In this document: one piece after another, positions 1-4,966 of the stretch
Layout: each line of letters starts with the position of its first letter
Numbering within the stretch: the stretch's first letter is position 1
NCBI GenBank assembly: GCA_012735335.1
Contig: JAAYHO010000144.1
Location: 1-5,101 of the forward strand
DNA from: Gammaproteobacteria bacterium
GTDB taxonomy: Bacteria > Pseudomonadota > Gammaproteobacteria > Pseudomonadales > Pseudomonadaceae
DNA: 5,101 bases
Reading direction: 5' to 3'
Notes under the pieces: model-generated
What the model saw: only the letters and a program-made list of their open reading frames with translations
Databases searched by the model: none
What the model was told of the DNA's origin: nothing
Program-made: the position numbers and the translations under genes

Positions 1-747
1 GCTCAGGTTGATACCGTCAATCGCCAGATTGGCGTCCCGGGAATAGCTGATCACCCGGGCGGCTCGGGGGTTGTCGGCATCAATCGGGGATGGTTCGAAA
101 TCCGCATCAGTGCCCGATGGCGGCGCAAAGGCCAGTCGACCCAGCTCGCCGGTGGCATCACCTGATACCGCCACGCTGATGTCATTGCCGGTACCCGACT
201 CGCTGGAACTCAACACCAGCCGCGAGCCACCTTCACCACTCGGATCACTGACGATGGTTGCACTCAGGCCACTGTCCTTGCCCGCCGCGTTGATGGCATC
301 ACGGATATCGGTCAAGCTGGCCTCGCTCAGCTCGATATCCAGCGCCTCGTCACCCACATTGATGGTCAGGGTGCCGCTACCGATGGCATCGCTGGCATTA
401 TCAAAACCGGCCAGCGCCACCTTGCTGCTCTGCGCCAGGTTGAACACCTGCACGTTGTAATTGCCCGGCACCGCGTTGGCGTCCGCCGTGATACTGACGG
501 TATCCGCGGCACTGGAGGTTGCACCGCGCTTTTCAAACAGCGCGGGGTCATTCAATTTGCCGAGGGCAGTCTGGAACGTCGACAAGGCACTGCGGAACTG
601 CCCCAGCGCCGAGACCTTGGCCGTGGTCGATTTCTCCAGCCGATCAAGCTGCACCTTCTTCGGCGCCGCCTCGGCACTGACCAGAGCATCCACCATGCCC
701 CGCACATCCATGCCAGAACCCAGACCAGGAATACCAGAAATTGCCAT
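1..747 (-). CDS. fliD: Flagellar filament cap protein FliD (hook-associated protein 2), 5' part only
   Basis: FliD forms the cap at the growing tip of the flagellar filament and folds exported flagellin into place; in Pseudomonas aeruginosa it is also a mucin adhesin (family knowledge). The 249 codons seen start MAISGIPGLGSGMDVRGMV, the classic FliD N-terminus with its G-x-G-S-G-x-D motif. Residues about 10-107 fit the FliD N-terminal domain, including the heptad-like stretch at 28-65. Residues about 122-195 (GSGTLTINVGD ... DIRDAINA ... SRLVLSS) fit a flagellin hook IN motif. The frame is open to base 1, so the C-terminal half lies outside the window; nothing suggests breakage. The ATG at 747 is chosen because the protein start is canonical and AGAGGG lies about 7 nt upstream. 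It follows flaG with a 93-bp gap that holds its own sigma-54 type promoter, so it is probably not only read from fliC. Confidence 0.96.
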   Translation of the reverse strand, partial: MAISGIPGLGSGMDVRGMVDALVSAEAAPKKVQLDRLEKSTTAKVSALGQFRSALSTFQTALGKLNDPALFEKRGATSSAADTVSITADANAVPGNYNVQVFNLAQSSKVALAGFDNASDAIGSGTLTINVGDEALDIELSEASLTDIRDAINAAGKDSGLSATIVSDPSGEGGSRLVLSSSESGTGNDISVAVSGDATGELGRLAFAPPSGTDADFEPSPIDADNPRAARVISYSRDANLAIDGINLS

Positions 748-754
748 GTTCCTA

Positions 755-760
755 CCCTCT
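755..760 (-). promoter_or_regulatory. fliD ribosome binding site
   Basis: AGAGGG on the minus strand, 7 nt before the ATG at 747. A second purine run (AGGA) sits only 2 nt from the ATG and is too close to serve. The site supports the chosen fliD start. Confidence 0.7.
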
Positions 761-762
761 GC

Positions 763-776
763 GACCGTTTATTGAC
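763..776 (-). promoter_or_regulatory. Candidate FleQ box in the fliD leader
   Basis: The minus strand reads GTCAATAAACGGTC. Against the published FleQ consensus GTCANTAAATTGAC, as I recall it, 10 of the 13 fixed positions match: the left half is complete and the right half has three mismatches. It lies about 25-40 nt downstream of the start site expected from the sigma-54 type promoter at 812-827. FleQ, the sigma-54 activator that is master regulator of flagella in Pseudomonas, is known to bind downstream of the start site at several flagellar promoters. The call rests on motif and position only. Confidence 0.5.
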
Positions 777-811
777 GGATCGCTATCAAAAAGAATAACT
801 CCCTACCACAA

Positions 812-827
812 AGCACATACCATGCCA
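812..827 (-). promoter_or_regulatory. Sigma-54 (RpoN) type promoter of fliD
   Basis: The minus strand reads TGGCATGGTATGTGCT. The GG (-24) and GC (-12) pairs are separated by exactly 10 nt. Against TGGCACG-N4-TTGCW there are two mismatches (T for C in the first block, G for the first T in the second). It sits entirely in the gap between flaG and fliD, about 65 bp before the fliD start, giving a leader of roughly 55 nt. In P. aeruginosa fliD is known to depend on RpoN and FleQ and not on FliA, which agrees with this site. Confidence 0.72.
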
Positions 828-840
828 GCTACCACACTCC

Positions 841-1209
841 CTAAGCCTCACCCCTGAACAAAACACTGCTCATCTCAGCCAGATTCTCCGCCAACCGCAA
901 CGCCTCTTCCGAAGGCATCTGACGAATCACATCCCCCGTACTCGCCTCGGTCACCGTCACCACCATGCGCCCGCTGTCATCATCCAGCTGAAACTGGAGA
1001 TTCCTACCAGCCGCATCCACATAATCCTGCATATCCGACACCGCCGCCAGCACCTGCTCGCGATTCGCGTCGGTCATATCGGTCATGCTGTCATTCTTGC
1101 GCACCTCGGGCGTATCAACCACCCTGGCCGCTTCGGTTACTTCATTCGTTCTGGCAGCAGGTGCCGCAGCCCCTACCCCAGCCCTGTTGTTGAGCATCCC
1201 CATATCCAT
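841..1209 (-). CDS. flaG: FlaG family flagellar protein
   Basis: FlaG is a small protein encoded between fliC and fliD in many polar-flagellated gammaproteobacteria. Mutants in other species often make longer filaments, so it is thought to affect filament length; its exact mechanism is unclear. The 122-residue product has a variable, Ala-rich N-terminus (1-45). It then has the conserved FlaG core (about 50-117): a helix (VLAAVSDMQDYVDAAGR), the strand pair LQFQLDDDSGRMVVTV, and the hallmark GDVIRQMPSEEALRLAENL. The length is normal for the family. The start at 1209 is preferred over the in-frame ATG at 1203 because GGAGG at 1217-1221 lies 7 nt before it. It lies 72 bp after fliC, behind a stem-loop terminator. 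I see no separate promoter, so it is probably read by partial read-through from fliC (inference). Confidence 0.93.
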   Translation of the reverse strand: MDMGMLNNRAGVGAAAPAARTNEVTEAARVVDTPEVRKNDSMTDMTDANREQVLAAVSDMQDYVDAAGRNLQFQLDDDSGRMVVTVTEASTGDVIRQMPSEEALRLAENLAEMSSVLFRGEA

Positions 1210-1233
1210 GGTTTTTCCTCCGAACAGGACAAA

Positions 1234-1261
1234 GCGGGAGAAGAGTCACCTCTTCCCCCGC
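1234..1261 (-). terminator. Stem-loop terminator between fliC and flaG
   Basis: On the minus strand GCGGGGGAAGAG and CTCTTCTCCCGC form a 12-bp stem (one G-U pair) closed by a 4-nt GTGA loop, starting about 20 nt after the fliC stop and followed by TTTGT. The U-tract is short, so termination is probably partial. This would give abundant fliC mRNA and a lower level of flaG read-through. The stem would also protect the fliC 3' end. Confidence 0.75.
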
Positions 1262-1281
1262 CCGTCAACCGCTAACCTACC

Positions 1282-3555
1282 TTAGCCCAGCAGGCTGAGG
1301 ACCGCTTGCGGCAACTGGTTGGCCTGAGCCAGCATCGCAGTACCCGCCTGCTGCATGATCTGGTTCTTGGCCAGGTTGGCAGACTCGGCTGCGTAGTCGG
1401 TATCCATTACACGACCACGGGCAGCAGAGGCGTTCTCAGCGATGTTCTGCAGGTTGCTGATGGTCGACTCGAAGCGGTTCTGCACCGCACCCAGCTTGGC
1501 ACGCTCGCTGTCGATCTGGGCGATGGAGCCGTCCAGTACCTGGATCGCCTGCTGAGCGCCGTCAGCGGTGGAGATATCCAGGTTGGCTACAGACGATTCC
1601 TGGGTCACTGCCGAAGTGCTGCCTTCGGTCAGGCCAAGCTTGCTCAGACCAGTACCTGCGGCACCATCCGCAACGCTGAAGTCATTCTGCGAGAACAGAT
1701 CCAGCTGACCGTTGTTATTACTCGCGGTCACCCCGGTGCTGGCGGTGTTGATTGCAGTCACTACCGCTTCCATATCACTACCTGCAGTCAGCTTGACCTC
1801 AGTACCGTTCAGAGTGATGGAAGTATTGGCATCCAGCTTAGCCTTGCTCTCACCAGCGGTCAGGCCGAGCGTGGCCAACGAACCTCCACCCACCGTCGCA
1901 GTATCTGCCAGGGTGATGTTCGCCCCATTTTCGGAGCCCAAGCGCAGACGCCCACCTTCCAGCGTAGCGGAAGCCACACCTTCAACAGCTGCCAGATCGT
2001 CCAGCAGATCCTGGTAGGTGCCAGTGCCGTCCCAGCTGACGGCAGTGCCGTTTACGTCAATCGAGCCAGTTGTGGTCAGGTTGGTAGTTGCAGTGACATT
2101 ACTGGCTGAAGGCTGTGTGGTACCAGCAGTCAAGCCCAGCGCGCCAACAGTTGCCGCATCACCGCCGATAACCAACGGTGTGGTCGAGAACAACTCCAGT
2201 TGACCACCATTATTGGACGCAGTGACGCCGGCATTGGCAATATCAGTATCACCATTGATAGCCGCGACAACCGCATCAATATCCGCACCAGTAGTCGCAT
2301 TAAGAGGCAGATTGATGCCATTGATGCTCAGGGCGCCAGCGGTACCGGCATCACCTGTGATATTAGTAAAGTCCGCACCGCTGGCGGTTGCCTCCATAGT
2401 GGGGTCAGTAGTTTCGGCATTCAGACCGAGCGCAGCAAGCGTATCCGCATTGCCAGAAACCGCGATGGATGCACCATTTGAAGCGGTCAAACGCAGCTCG
2501 CCACTCTCATTACTGGCAAGGATATCGTCAATCGGACCACCAGCATTGGAGGTATTGATTGCACTGACTACAGCGTCAATATCGGCACCATCAGCCAGAT
2601 CAATGTCGACGCCATTGATCACTAGAACGCCGGTACCTGCCGTAGCTGTGTCAATATCAGTAAAGCCTGAACCGGTCACTTGCGCTTGAGCTGTGACAAC
2701 CGCAGTGGCGTCAGACACACCAACAGCAGCCACAGTATCCGCATCACCACTGATGGTGATATCAGCAGCAGAGGTCAACACTACCTCACCGCCGTTCTCA
2801 GTAGCGGTGACACCAGAAATGTTCGCATCATTGATAGCATCGACAACAGCATTCACATCCATGCCATCGGTCAGCGCAACATCAGTGCCATTGATGTTCA
2901 GGTTACCAGCGCTGCCTGATGGATCAGTAATGGCGGTAAAGCCGGTGCCTTCAGCACGCGCCACACCACCAACCGGTGAGCCTACTACGTTGGCGACCAT
3001 GCCGGTAGCAGCACCACCACTGGCAGTGGCGGAGCTGAAGTTACCGCGCAGAGCCGAGGCGCTCACATCACTCAGACCGAAGGATACAGTCTCGTTGGCG
3101 TTGGAACCGATCTGGAAGCTGGTGTTACCCATGGTGCCGTCGAGCAGCTTCTTGCCACCGAAGGCGGTGGTTTCAGCAATACGGGTCAGCTCACCGGACA
3201 GAGCAGCGAACTCTTGGTTCAGCGCCGCACGCTCGGACTCACTGTTGGAACCGTTGGCCGATTGCAGCGCCAGGTCACGCATACGCTGCATGATGGTGGT
3301 GGATTCCTGCATCGCACCTTCAGCGGTCTGGGCAATGGAAACACCGTCGTTGGCGTTTTTGACGGCAACGTTCAGACCGTTGATCTGACTGGTCAGACGG
3401 TTGGAAATCTGCAGACCGGCCGCGTCGTCTTTGGCGCTGTTGATCTTGGAACCAGTGGACAGACGCTCCAGCGAGGTGGACAGCGCGTTGGTAGAGTTAC
3501 CCAGGTTACGCTGGGCGTTCAGGGAAGCAATGTTGCTGTTTACTGTAAGGGCCAT
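1282..3555 (-). CDS. fliC: Flagellin FliC, long form with repeat-built variable region
   Basis: Flagellin is the filament subunit, exported through the flagellar type III apparatus and polymerised under the FliD cap. The 757-residue product has the conserved N-terminal D0/D1 helices (1 to about 165: [37 protein letters not shown]) and the conserved C-terminal D1/D0 helices (about 660-757, ending [10 protein letters not shown]). [13 protein letters not shown] at 90-102 corresponds to the TLR5-recognised segment of other flagellins. I see no cysteine, as is usual. Many flagellins are roughly 280-500 aa. The excess is in residues about 203-655, five diverged tandem units listed separately. The ATG at 3555 is chosen over an upstream in-frame GTG (3627) because it gives the canonical N-terminus and has GGAG 8 nt upstream; the 24-residue extension does not look like flagellin. 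The gene has tandem sigma-28 type promoters and ends just before a terminator. No frameshift or internal stop is seen. Confidence 0.98.
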   Translation of the reverse strand: MALTVNSNIASLNAQRNLGNSTNALSTSLERLSTGSKINSAKDDAAGLQISNRLTSQINGLNVAVKNANDGVSIAQTAEGAMQESTTIMQRMRDLALQSANGSNSESERAALNQEFAALSGELTRIAETTAFGGKKLLDGTMGNTSFQIGSNANETVSFGLSDVSASALRGNFSSATASGGAATGMVANVVGSPVGGVARAEGTGFTAITDPSGSAGNLNINGTDVALTDGMDVNAVVDAINDANISGVTATENGGEVVLTSAADITISGDADTVAAVGVSDATAVVTAQAQVTGSGFTDIDTATAGTGVLVINGVDIDLADGADIDAVVSAINTSNAGGPIDDILASNESGELRLTASNGASIAVSGNADTLAALGLNAETTDPTMEATASGADFTNITGDAGTAGALSINGINLPLNATTGADIDAVVAAINGDTDIANAGVTASNNGGQLELFSTTPLVIGGDAATVGALGLTAGTTQPSASNVTATTNLTTTGSIDVNGTAVSWDGTGTYQDLLDDLAAVEGVASATLEGGRLRLGSENGANITLADTATVGGGSLATLGLTAGESKAKLDANTSITLNGTEVKLTAGSDMEAVVTAINTASTGVTASNNNGQLDLFSQNDFSVADGAAGTGLSKLGLTEGSTSAVTQESSVANLDISTADGAQQAIQVLDGSIAQIDSERAKLGAVQNRFESTISNLQNIAENASAARGRVMDTDYAAESANLAKNQIMQQAGTAMLAQANQLPQAVLSLLG
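1591..2949 (-). repeat. Five tandem flagellin IN-type units inside fliC
   Basis: FliC residues about 203-655 form five diverged units, at roughly 203-293, 294-390, 391-489, 490-575 and 576-655. Each carries, in order, a hydrophobic strand with I/V/L-N-G (INGT, INGV, INGI, VNGT, LNGT at residues 221, 313, 411, 501, 582), a D/A-rich helix ([50 protein letters not shown]), a G-x-L/V-x-L strand ([35 protein letters not shown]), and a closing L/V-G-L/V motif. The anchors are 92, 98, 90 and 81 residues apart. The pattern resembles the flagellin hook IN motif, present in many flagellins and in FliD. These units should form the outer D2/D3-like domains of the filament. Boundaries are by eye. Confidence 0.85.
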
Positions 3556-3563
3556 GGGTAATT

Positions 3564-3568
3564 CTCCG
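3564..3568 (-). promoter_or_regulatory. fliC ribosome binding site
   Basis: CGGAG on the minus strand, with GGAG 8 nt before the ATG at 3555; this fixes the start. The surrounding ACGGAGA also fits the short ANGGA core recognised by RsmA/CsrA proteins. A single such match is weak evidence for that control. Confidence 0.75.
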
Positions 3569-3603
3569 TTTGACCAAATCAATGTTTGTCTGAGCCAGCG
3601 ACT

Positions 3604-3632
3604 CATGGGTAGGACTTGCCCAGACACCCATA
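3604..3632 (-). promoter_or_regulatory. Inverted repeat in the fliC leader RNA
   Basis: In the leader (minus strand) UAUGGGUG can pair with UACCCAUG about 13 nt downstream: 6 Watson-Crick pairs plus two G-U pairs. The same UACCCAUG octamer occurs again at 3560-3553, overlapping the fliC start codon. The 5' arm could therefore pair with either copy. The hairpin is short and any function is inference. Confidence 0.3.
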
Positions 3633-3651
3633 ATGTTCGCGTTCAATCCCT

Positions 3652-3678
3652 TTATCGGCGTACTGGCCAAGAGCTTTA
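3652..3678 (-). promoter_or_regulatory. Sigma-28 (FliA) promoter P1 of fliC
   Basis: On the minus strand TAAAGCTC (-35) and GCCGATAA (-10) are separated by exactly 11 nt. The FliA consensus is TAAAGTTT-N11-GCCGATAA, so the -10 block is perfect and the -35 block matches 6 of 8. Expected initiation is near 3645, giving a leader of about 90 nt. Flagellin genes are FliA-dependent in Pseudomonas and the enterics, so motif and context agree. Confidence 0.9.
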
Positions 3679-3684
3679 ATCTTT

Positions 3685-3704
3685 TCCGGAAAAATTTTTC
3701 CGGA
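3685..3704. promoter_or_regulatory. Perfect 20-bp palindrome next to fliC promoter P1
   Basis: Two half-sites TCCGGAAAAA meet head to head, so bases 3685-3704 equal their own reverse complement. It begins 6 bp upstream of the P1 -35 block. It could be an operator for a dimeric regulator, or its central A5T5 tract could act as a bent, UP-like element. It has no loop and no following T-run, so it is not a typical terminator. I do not recognise the protein that would bind it. Confidence 0.5.
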
Positions 3705-3731
3705 TGGGTTGACAGCCTTCGCAGCGCCTTG

Positions 3732-3750
3732 CCGATACCCGGGATATCGG
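3732..3750. repeat. Inverted repeat overlapping the P2 -10 block
   Basis: Arms CCGATA (3732-3737) and TATCGG (3745-3750) flank a 7-bp centre that contains CCCGGG. The right arm lies inside the P2 -10 block, so anything bound here could affect P2. It may also simply reflect two back-to-back copies of the -10-like word. Confidence 0.35.
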
Positions 3751-3770
3751 GCGTGTCGACAAAAGCTTTA
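3744..3770 (-). promoter_or_regulatory. Second, upstream sigma-28 type promoter P2 of fliC
   Basis: On the minus strand TAAAGCTT (7 of 8 to the FliA -35) and CCCGATAT (6 of 8 to the FliA -10) are separated by exactly 11 nt, in the same orientation as P1 and 92 bp upstream of it. Expected initiation is near 3737, giving a leader of about 180 nt that would contain the 20-bp palindrome and P1. The -10 block is weaker than that of P1, so this is probably the minor start, if active. Confidence 0.55.
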
Positions 3771-3909
3771 GGGCGGCTTGGCTTGTTTGGTTGATTAGAC
3801 GTGCTGCGCATTACGCTGGTCGCGGGGGGGCTGGCGGTGCTTTTTTAACGGCATTGAGTCGGGCTGGGGGGATCCGACTACGGCTTGGGCGAGATCCTGG
3901 CTTGTTGTT

Positions 3910-4003
3910 GTAGGAGCACCCGCCCCGGGTGCGAATTTGGGCTACGCCGGCGATGCCGGTGTTTCCGGGGAGAGTGGTTCGCACCCGGGGCGGGTGCTCC
4001 TAC
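3910..4003. repeat. REP doublet (REPIN), perfect 26-bp inverted repeat
   Basis: Bases 3910-3935 (GTAGGAGC ... GGGTGCGAA) and 3978-4003 are perfect reverse complements, separated by 42 bp. Each arm carries its own hairpin, GCACCCG-CCC-CGGGTGC. The outer GTAGGAGC and the GCGAA end are typical of Pseudomonas REP sequences, which occur in many copies between genes and are spread by a REP-associated tyrosine transposase (RAYT) encoded elsewhere. The 42-bp core holds a further small CCGGC/GCCGG hairpin. It lies in the spacer between the diverging fliC promoters and the 4108 gene. Confidence 0.9.
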
Positions 4004-4107
4004 GGGAGGGGGACGGAGAACTTCATGCCCTTTTTTTAAGTCGCAATGATGGCACAATCATTCGGCAATCTTTCACATTGACGTATAACAATCAGCAAGG
4101 AGCTGTA

Positions 4108-4578
4108 ATGTCCCAACTACAACAGAAAATCGGCCCGGCTATCGTTCAGGCCCTGATCGTCTGCATCGTGCGCTTTTTCACCATCCCATTGTCCATCTGG
4201 AAAGGTGCTGCCCTGCGTCTGGCTGATCGCCGTGAAGCGGCAAGCGGACCAGACGATGGCCGCGCCAAGTCGGAATTCCCGGTACTCGATTGGATCCGTA
4301 CCGCCTGGGATGGAATGATCTTTCTGTCTTGGTTCGTCGGCGCGGTGGCCACGATCCTCACACTGCTCGGCGGGATGTTCAGTTTCGGTTTTCTAGCGGG
4401 AATCGGCAGCGCGTTTGCCGTGCTGGTGTACTTCTACTTCAGCGTCATTCTCATGTCCTTCTTCAAAGAGAGCCTGATTCTGATCCTGTCGATCGCCACG
4501 AACGTTGAGAAACTGGTCAGCAAGCCTGCGGCGGACGGCCCGGCCGAAGCTGGTGAGGCGCAAAAGCAGACTCTCTGA
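4108..4578 (+). CDS. Hypothetical membrane protein, 156 aa
   Basis: I do not recognise this gene with confidence. The 156-residue product has an N-terminal hydrophobic or amphipathic stretch (about 10-31) and a basic, polar segment (about 38-55). Two clear transmembrane helices follow (about 69-91 and 94-117), joined by a tight Gly-rich turn. The next conserved-looking stretch is FFKESLILILSIATNVEKL (118-136), and the last 20 residues are polar. The two-helix hairpin followed by an x-E-x(2)-hydrophobic-x-I-x-x-N-x-x-K-L tail loosely resembles the DUF4282 family; that is a weak, by-eye likeness. The ATG at 4108 is chosen because AAGGAG lies 5 nt upstream. The frame is open to 3937, but that extension reads through the REPIN and is unlikely to be coding. 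A weak -10 (TATAAC, 4084-4089) has no convincing -35. A stem-loop terminator follows, so it is probably monocistronic. Confidence 0.8.
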   Translation: MSQLQQKIGPAIVQALIVCIVRFFTIPLSIWKGAALRLADRREAASGPDDGRAKSEFPVLDWIRTAWDGMIFLSWFVGAVATILTLLGGMFSFGFLAGIGSAFAVLVYFYFSVILMSFFKESLILILSIATNVEKLVSKPAADGPAEAGEAQKQTL

Positions 4579-4587
4579 CTATCACGT

Positions 4588-4612
4588 CGCCCCCGATGAT
4601 AAGCCGGGGGCG
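4588..4612 (+). terminator. Terminator of the 4108-4578 gene
   Basis: CGCCCCCG (4588-4595) and CGGGGGCG (4605-4612) form a perfect 8-bp GC stem with a 9-nt loop, followed by TTTC, 9 bp after the stop codon. The T-run is short. The minus strand has no T-run after the stem, so it should act mainly on plus-strand transcription. It also separates this gene from the convergent parE. Confidence 0.7.
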
Positions 4613-4723
4613 TTTCAGTCAGCTGCTCCTTCACGTCGATGCCATAACCCGGCCCAGCGCCGGCTTCAGGAATCGTTACTGCCTTTCCTCCGTCCATACA
4701 TAGGGCCGGTCGTATCTGGGTCA

Positions 4724-4966
4724 TTACACCTCATGCTCATCAGCCCGGTAATAAATGGTATGACTGATATAAACACTCAGTCGATAGCCGGGCTTGATGT
4801 GATCAGCGGCTGGATAAAGGCTTGGCAGCTCTGCGATTTGCTCGAAACGTGCTTCCAGCCCTTCCGCATATTGCTCAGCCTGCCTCAACCCAAATCTCCT
4901 GACCCCATAGATGAAGATATTTTCGAAATCCTCATCGGCACTATTACTGAGCCTATAATTCGCCAT
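4724..4966 (-). CDS. parE: ParE-type toxin of a parDE toxin-antitoxin pair, apparently C-terminally shortened
   Basis: ParE-family (RelE/ParE superfamily) toxins are small proteins neutralised by ParD; characterised members inhibit DNA gyrase. The 80-residue product starts MANYRLSNSADEDFENIFIYG and continues with RFGLRQAEQYAEGLEARFEQIAELP, DHIKPGYR and SHTIYYR, the usual helix-helix-strand order of the family. Relatives are usually about 95-100 aa and end with one more strand and tail (of the kind IVRILHxRMD or IVRILGxQD). Here a TAA follows RADEHEV, just where that strand should begin. No other frame downstream restores it convincingly, so the toxin may be weakened or dead. The start at 4966 overlaps the antitoxin gene by 14 bp, showing translational coupling. 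The family call is firm; activity is uncertain. Confidence 0.82.
   Translation of the reverse strand: MANYRLSNSADEDFENIFIYGVRRFGLRQAEQYAEGLEARFEQIAELPSLYPAADHIKPGYRLSVYISHTIYYRADEHEV

Noticed and set aside
71..775. Plus-strand frames of 129 and 104 aa opposite fliD
   Set aside because: They are antisense to a clear fliD coding frame and have no recognisable content.
1306..3388. Long plus-strand open frames inside the fliC region
   Set aside because: They are antisense shadows of fliC; their products look like low-complexity Ala/Ser/Thr strings with no family likeness or ribosome binding sites.
3556..3627. N-terminal extension of fliC from an in-frame GTG at 3627
   Set aside because: The added 24 residues do not resemble flagellin. 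The ATG at 3555 gives the canonical [15 protein letters not shown] start and has its own ribosome binding site.
3712..3738. Divergent plus-strand sigma-28 promoter using GCCGATAC at 3731-3738
   Set aside because: The -10 word matches, but the sequence 11 nt upstream (ACAGCCTT) does not match the TAAAGTTT block, and no gene follows closely on that strand.
3781..3909. T6 run at 3841-3846 after G-rich DNA as a terminator
   Set aside because: I could not find complementary arms before the T-run; the stretch looks like low-complexity spacer with no supportable feature.
3937..4107. N-terminal extension of the 4108 gene from 3937
   Set aside because: It translates the REPIN and a T-run, and there is a good AAGGAG at 4097-4102 just before the ATG at 4108.
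4615..4723. Remnant reading frame RYDRPYVWTEERQ...RFLKPALGRVMAST between the terminator and parE
   Set aside because: It reads somewhat protein-like but is broken by stops and has no start; there is too little evidence to call a pseudogene.
4434..4724. Minus-strand 96-aa frame starting in the parE stop (TAATG)
   Set aside because: Most of it is antisense to the end of the membrane protein gene and its terminator, and the product resembles nothing I know; IRPALCMD is only a faint likeness to a ParE tail.
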